The notes beneath the pieces were generated by a model. That model worked only from the letters and a program-made list of their open reading frames with translations. It ran no database searches and was not told the origin of the DNA. From NCBI GenBank assembly GCA_964557845.1, contig CAZLBV010000068.1, forward strand, positions 1 through 14,278: a stretch of DNA of 14,278 nucleotides. The letters are read 5' to 3'. The translations under genes and the position numbers were made by a program. This document shows, piece by piece, positions 13,405 to 14,278 of this stretch. Numbering within the stretch: position 1 is the first letter of the stretch; each line of letters starts with the position of its first letter. Source of the DNA: CAZLBV01 sp964557845. GTDB lineage: Bacteria; Acidobacteriota; Aminicenantia; Aminicenantales; Aminicenantaceae.

Positions 13405-13413
13405 CCCTGGAGA

Positions 13414-14278
13414 ATGAAACTTCCTTTATTCCTTCTTTCCAGGATCTATAATTTTGGATGCCTGATAAAAGATTTCCTATACACTTTAAGGATCCTCAAG
13501 CCAAAAACATCACAGATCAAGGTTATCAGTGTCGGTAATATTTCCTTTGGGGGAACGGGCAAAACTCCATTAGCCATCGAAATTATCAAATTTCTCTTAG
13601 AAAAAACAAAAAAAGTATGCTTAGTAAGCCGCGGTTATAGGGGCAAATGGGAGAAAAATGGAGGCATTCTTTCCAACGGAAAAAAGATCTTAGGCAAATG
13701 GAAGGAATCCGGAGACGAGCCTTTTTTGGTGGCTCAAAATTTACCTCAAGCAGGAGTATTCGTTGGGAGAAACCGGTTTGAGTCCTGTCAGAAAGCATTC
13801 CGAATGGGTTTTGAGATAGCGGTTTTAGATGATGGATTCCAGCATCGGAAACTTCACAGAGATATTGATATTGTCCTCTTGAGCGAAAGCCGCGATATGT
13901 TTTTAAGGGAATTCCCCTCGAGTTTGCGCCGGGCTGATATTCTTTTAATAAAGGACAACCAGGAATCTTTTTATTATGACCTTTCTAAAATAAAAAACAG
14001 ATCTCCTCAAATCACTACCCACAGCTGCGGGATAATCCCTGATGGGGTCTATTCAGTTGAAGACAACCAACCTCTGCCTTTGGATTATTTCCAGGACAAA
14101 AAAACTTTAGCTTTTTGCGGGATAGCCAAACCGGAAAGATTTTTTTCCCTGCTGAATGAACTGGGAATAAATCCAGCCAAAACACTGATCTATCCGGATC
14201 ATCATCTCTATCCCGACTCCTCCCTAAATCAGATCCTGGAAACAGCCCGGCGGGAAGGGTTGTCCGCATTCATCACAA
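13414..14278 (+). CDS. lpxK: Tetraacyldisaccharide 4'-kinase (3' end outside window)
   Basis: LpxK is the inner-membrane-associated kinase that phosphorylates the 4' position of the lipid A disaccharide, a late step of lipid A synthesis. The frame is open from ATG 13414 through 288 codons to the window edge; the usual length is about 330-350, so only the last part is missing. Signatures are an N-terminal membrane-interacting segment with YNFGCLIKDFLYTLR, the P-loop GNISFGGTGKT (Lys50), VSRGYRGK, the GDEPFLVAQ block, the LDDGFQHRKLHRD motif (Asp139, Asp140, His144) and FCGIAKPERF with YPDHHLY. The start has only GGAG one base away, too close for normal initiation, so a leaderless start or coupling to the tiny frame at 13385-13417 is possible. 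With lptE at the other edge it shows that the organism makes LPS. Confidence 0.96.
   Translation, partial: MKLPLFLLSRIYNFGCLIKDFLYTLRILKPKTSQIKVISVGNISFGGTGKTPLAIEIIKFLLEKTKKVCLVSRGYRGKWEKNGGILSNGKKILGKWKESGDEPFLVAQNLPQAGVFVGRNRFESCQKAFRMGFEIAVLDDGFQHRKLHRDIDIVLLSESRDMFLREFPSSLRRADILLIKDNQESFYYDLSKIKNRSPQITTHSCGIIPDGVYSVEDNQPLPLDYFQDKKTLAFCGIAKPERFFSLLNELGINPAKTLIYPDHHLYPDSSLNQILETARREGLSAFIT

Overview
The window comes from a moderately AT-rich bacterial chromosome with a diderm (LPS-making) cell plan: one edge carries an LptE-like LPS-assembly lipoprotein and the other an LpxK lipid A kinase. The remaining content is core metabolism (leucyl-tRNA synthetase, enolase, methylmalonyl-CoA mutase large subunit), a DNA-uptake protein (ComEC) and several envelope proteins. 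There is no phage, transposase, CRISPR array, rRNA or tRNA. The leuS-lptE order, the stand-alone mutase large subunit, and two exported proteins that resemble families I associate with Acidobacteriota and Aminicenantes make such a lineage my best guess. That placement is a weak inference and was not computed.

Layout. 1-2897 (minus): leuS followed by lptE with a 4-base ATGA overlap, driven by a good promoter at 2969-2997. 3171-3746 (plus): a small two-helix membrane protein resembling the mitochondrial K+/H+ exchange-related family. 3764-3861: a decayed copy of an intergenic repeat. 3906-4585 (plus): a DUF948 membrane protein and a YtxH protein, tightly coupled, with the ribosome binding site of the second encoded by the last codons of the first. 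4777-6072: enolase. 6152-11445 (plus): a probable operon of mutase large subunit, exported M20D amidohydrolase and full-length ComEC. 11525-12079: an exported coiled-coil protein with its own strong promoter. 12390-13256 (minus): an exported or lipoprotein beta-rich protein of unknown function with a near-consensus promoter. 13414-end (plus): lpxK, cut by the window edge.

The most unusual part is the roughly 310-base gap between the convergent genes at 12080-12389. It is packed with nested inverted repeats: an 8-bp inverted-repeat pair around an 18-bp perfect palindrome, a 7-bp GC-rich hairpin, a roughly 92-base rod that folds with about 33 base pairs only when read as minus-strand RNA, and a further nested hairpin. 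The rod element has a second, degraded copy in opposite orientation at 3764-3861 (44 of 58 columns identical by hand alignment), so it belongs to a dispersed repeat family.

Expression signals form two classes. The minus-strand genes and the 11525 gene have TTGACA-like/TATAAT-like promoters with 17-base spacers and leaders. Three plus-strand genes (3171, 3906, 13414) have a -10-like box ending exactly nine bases before ATG and little or no usable Shine-Dalgarno sequence, suggesting leaderless mRNAs.
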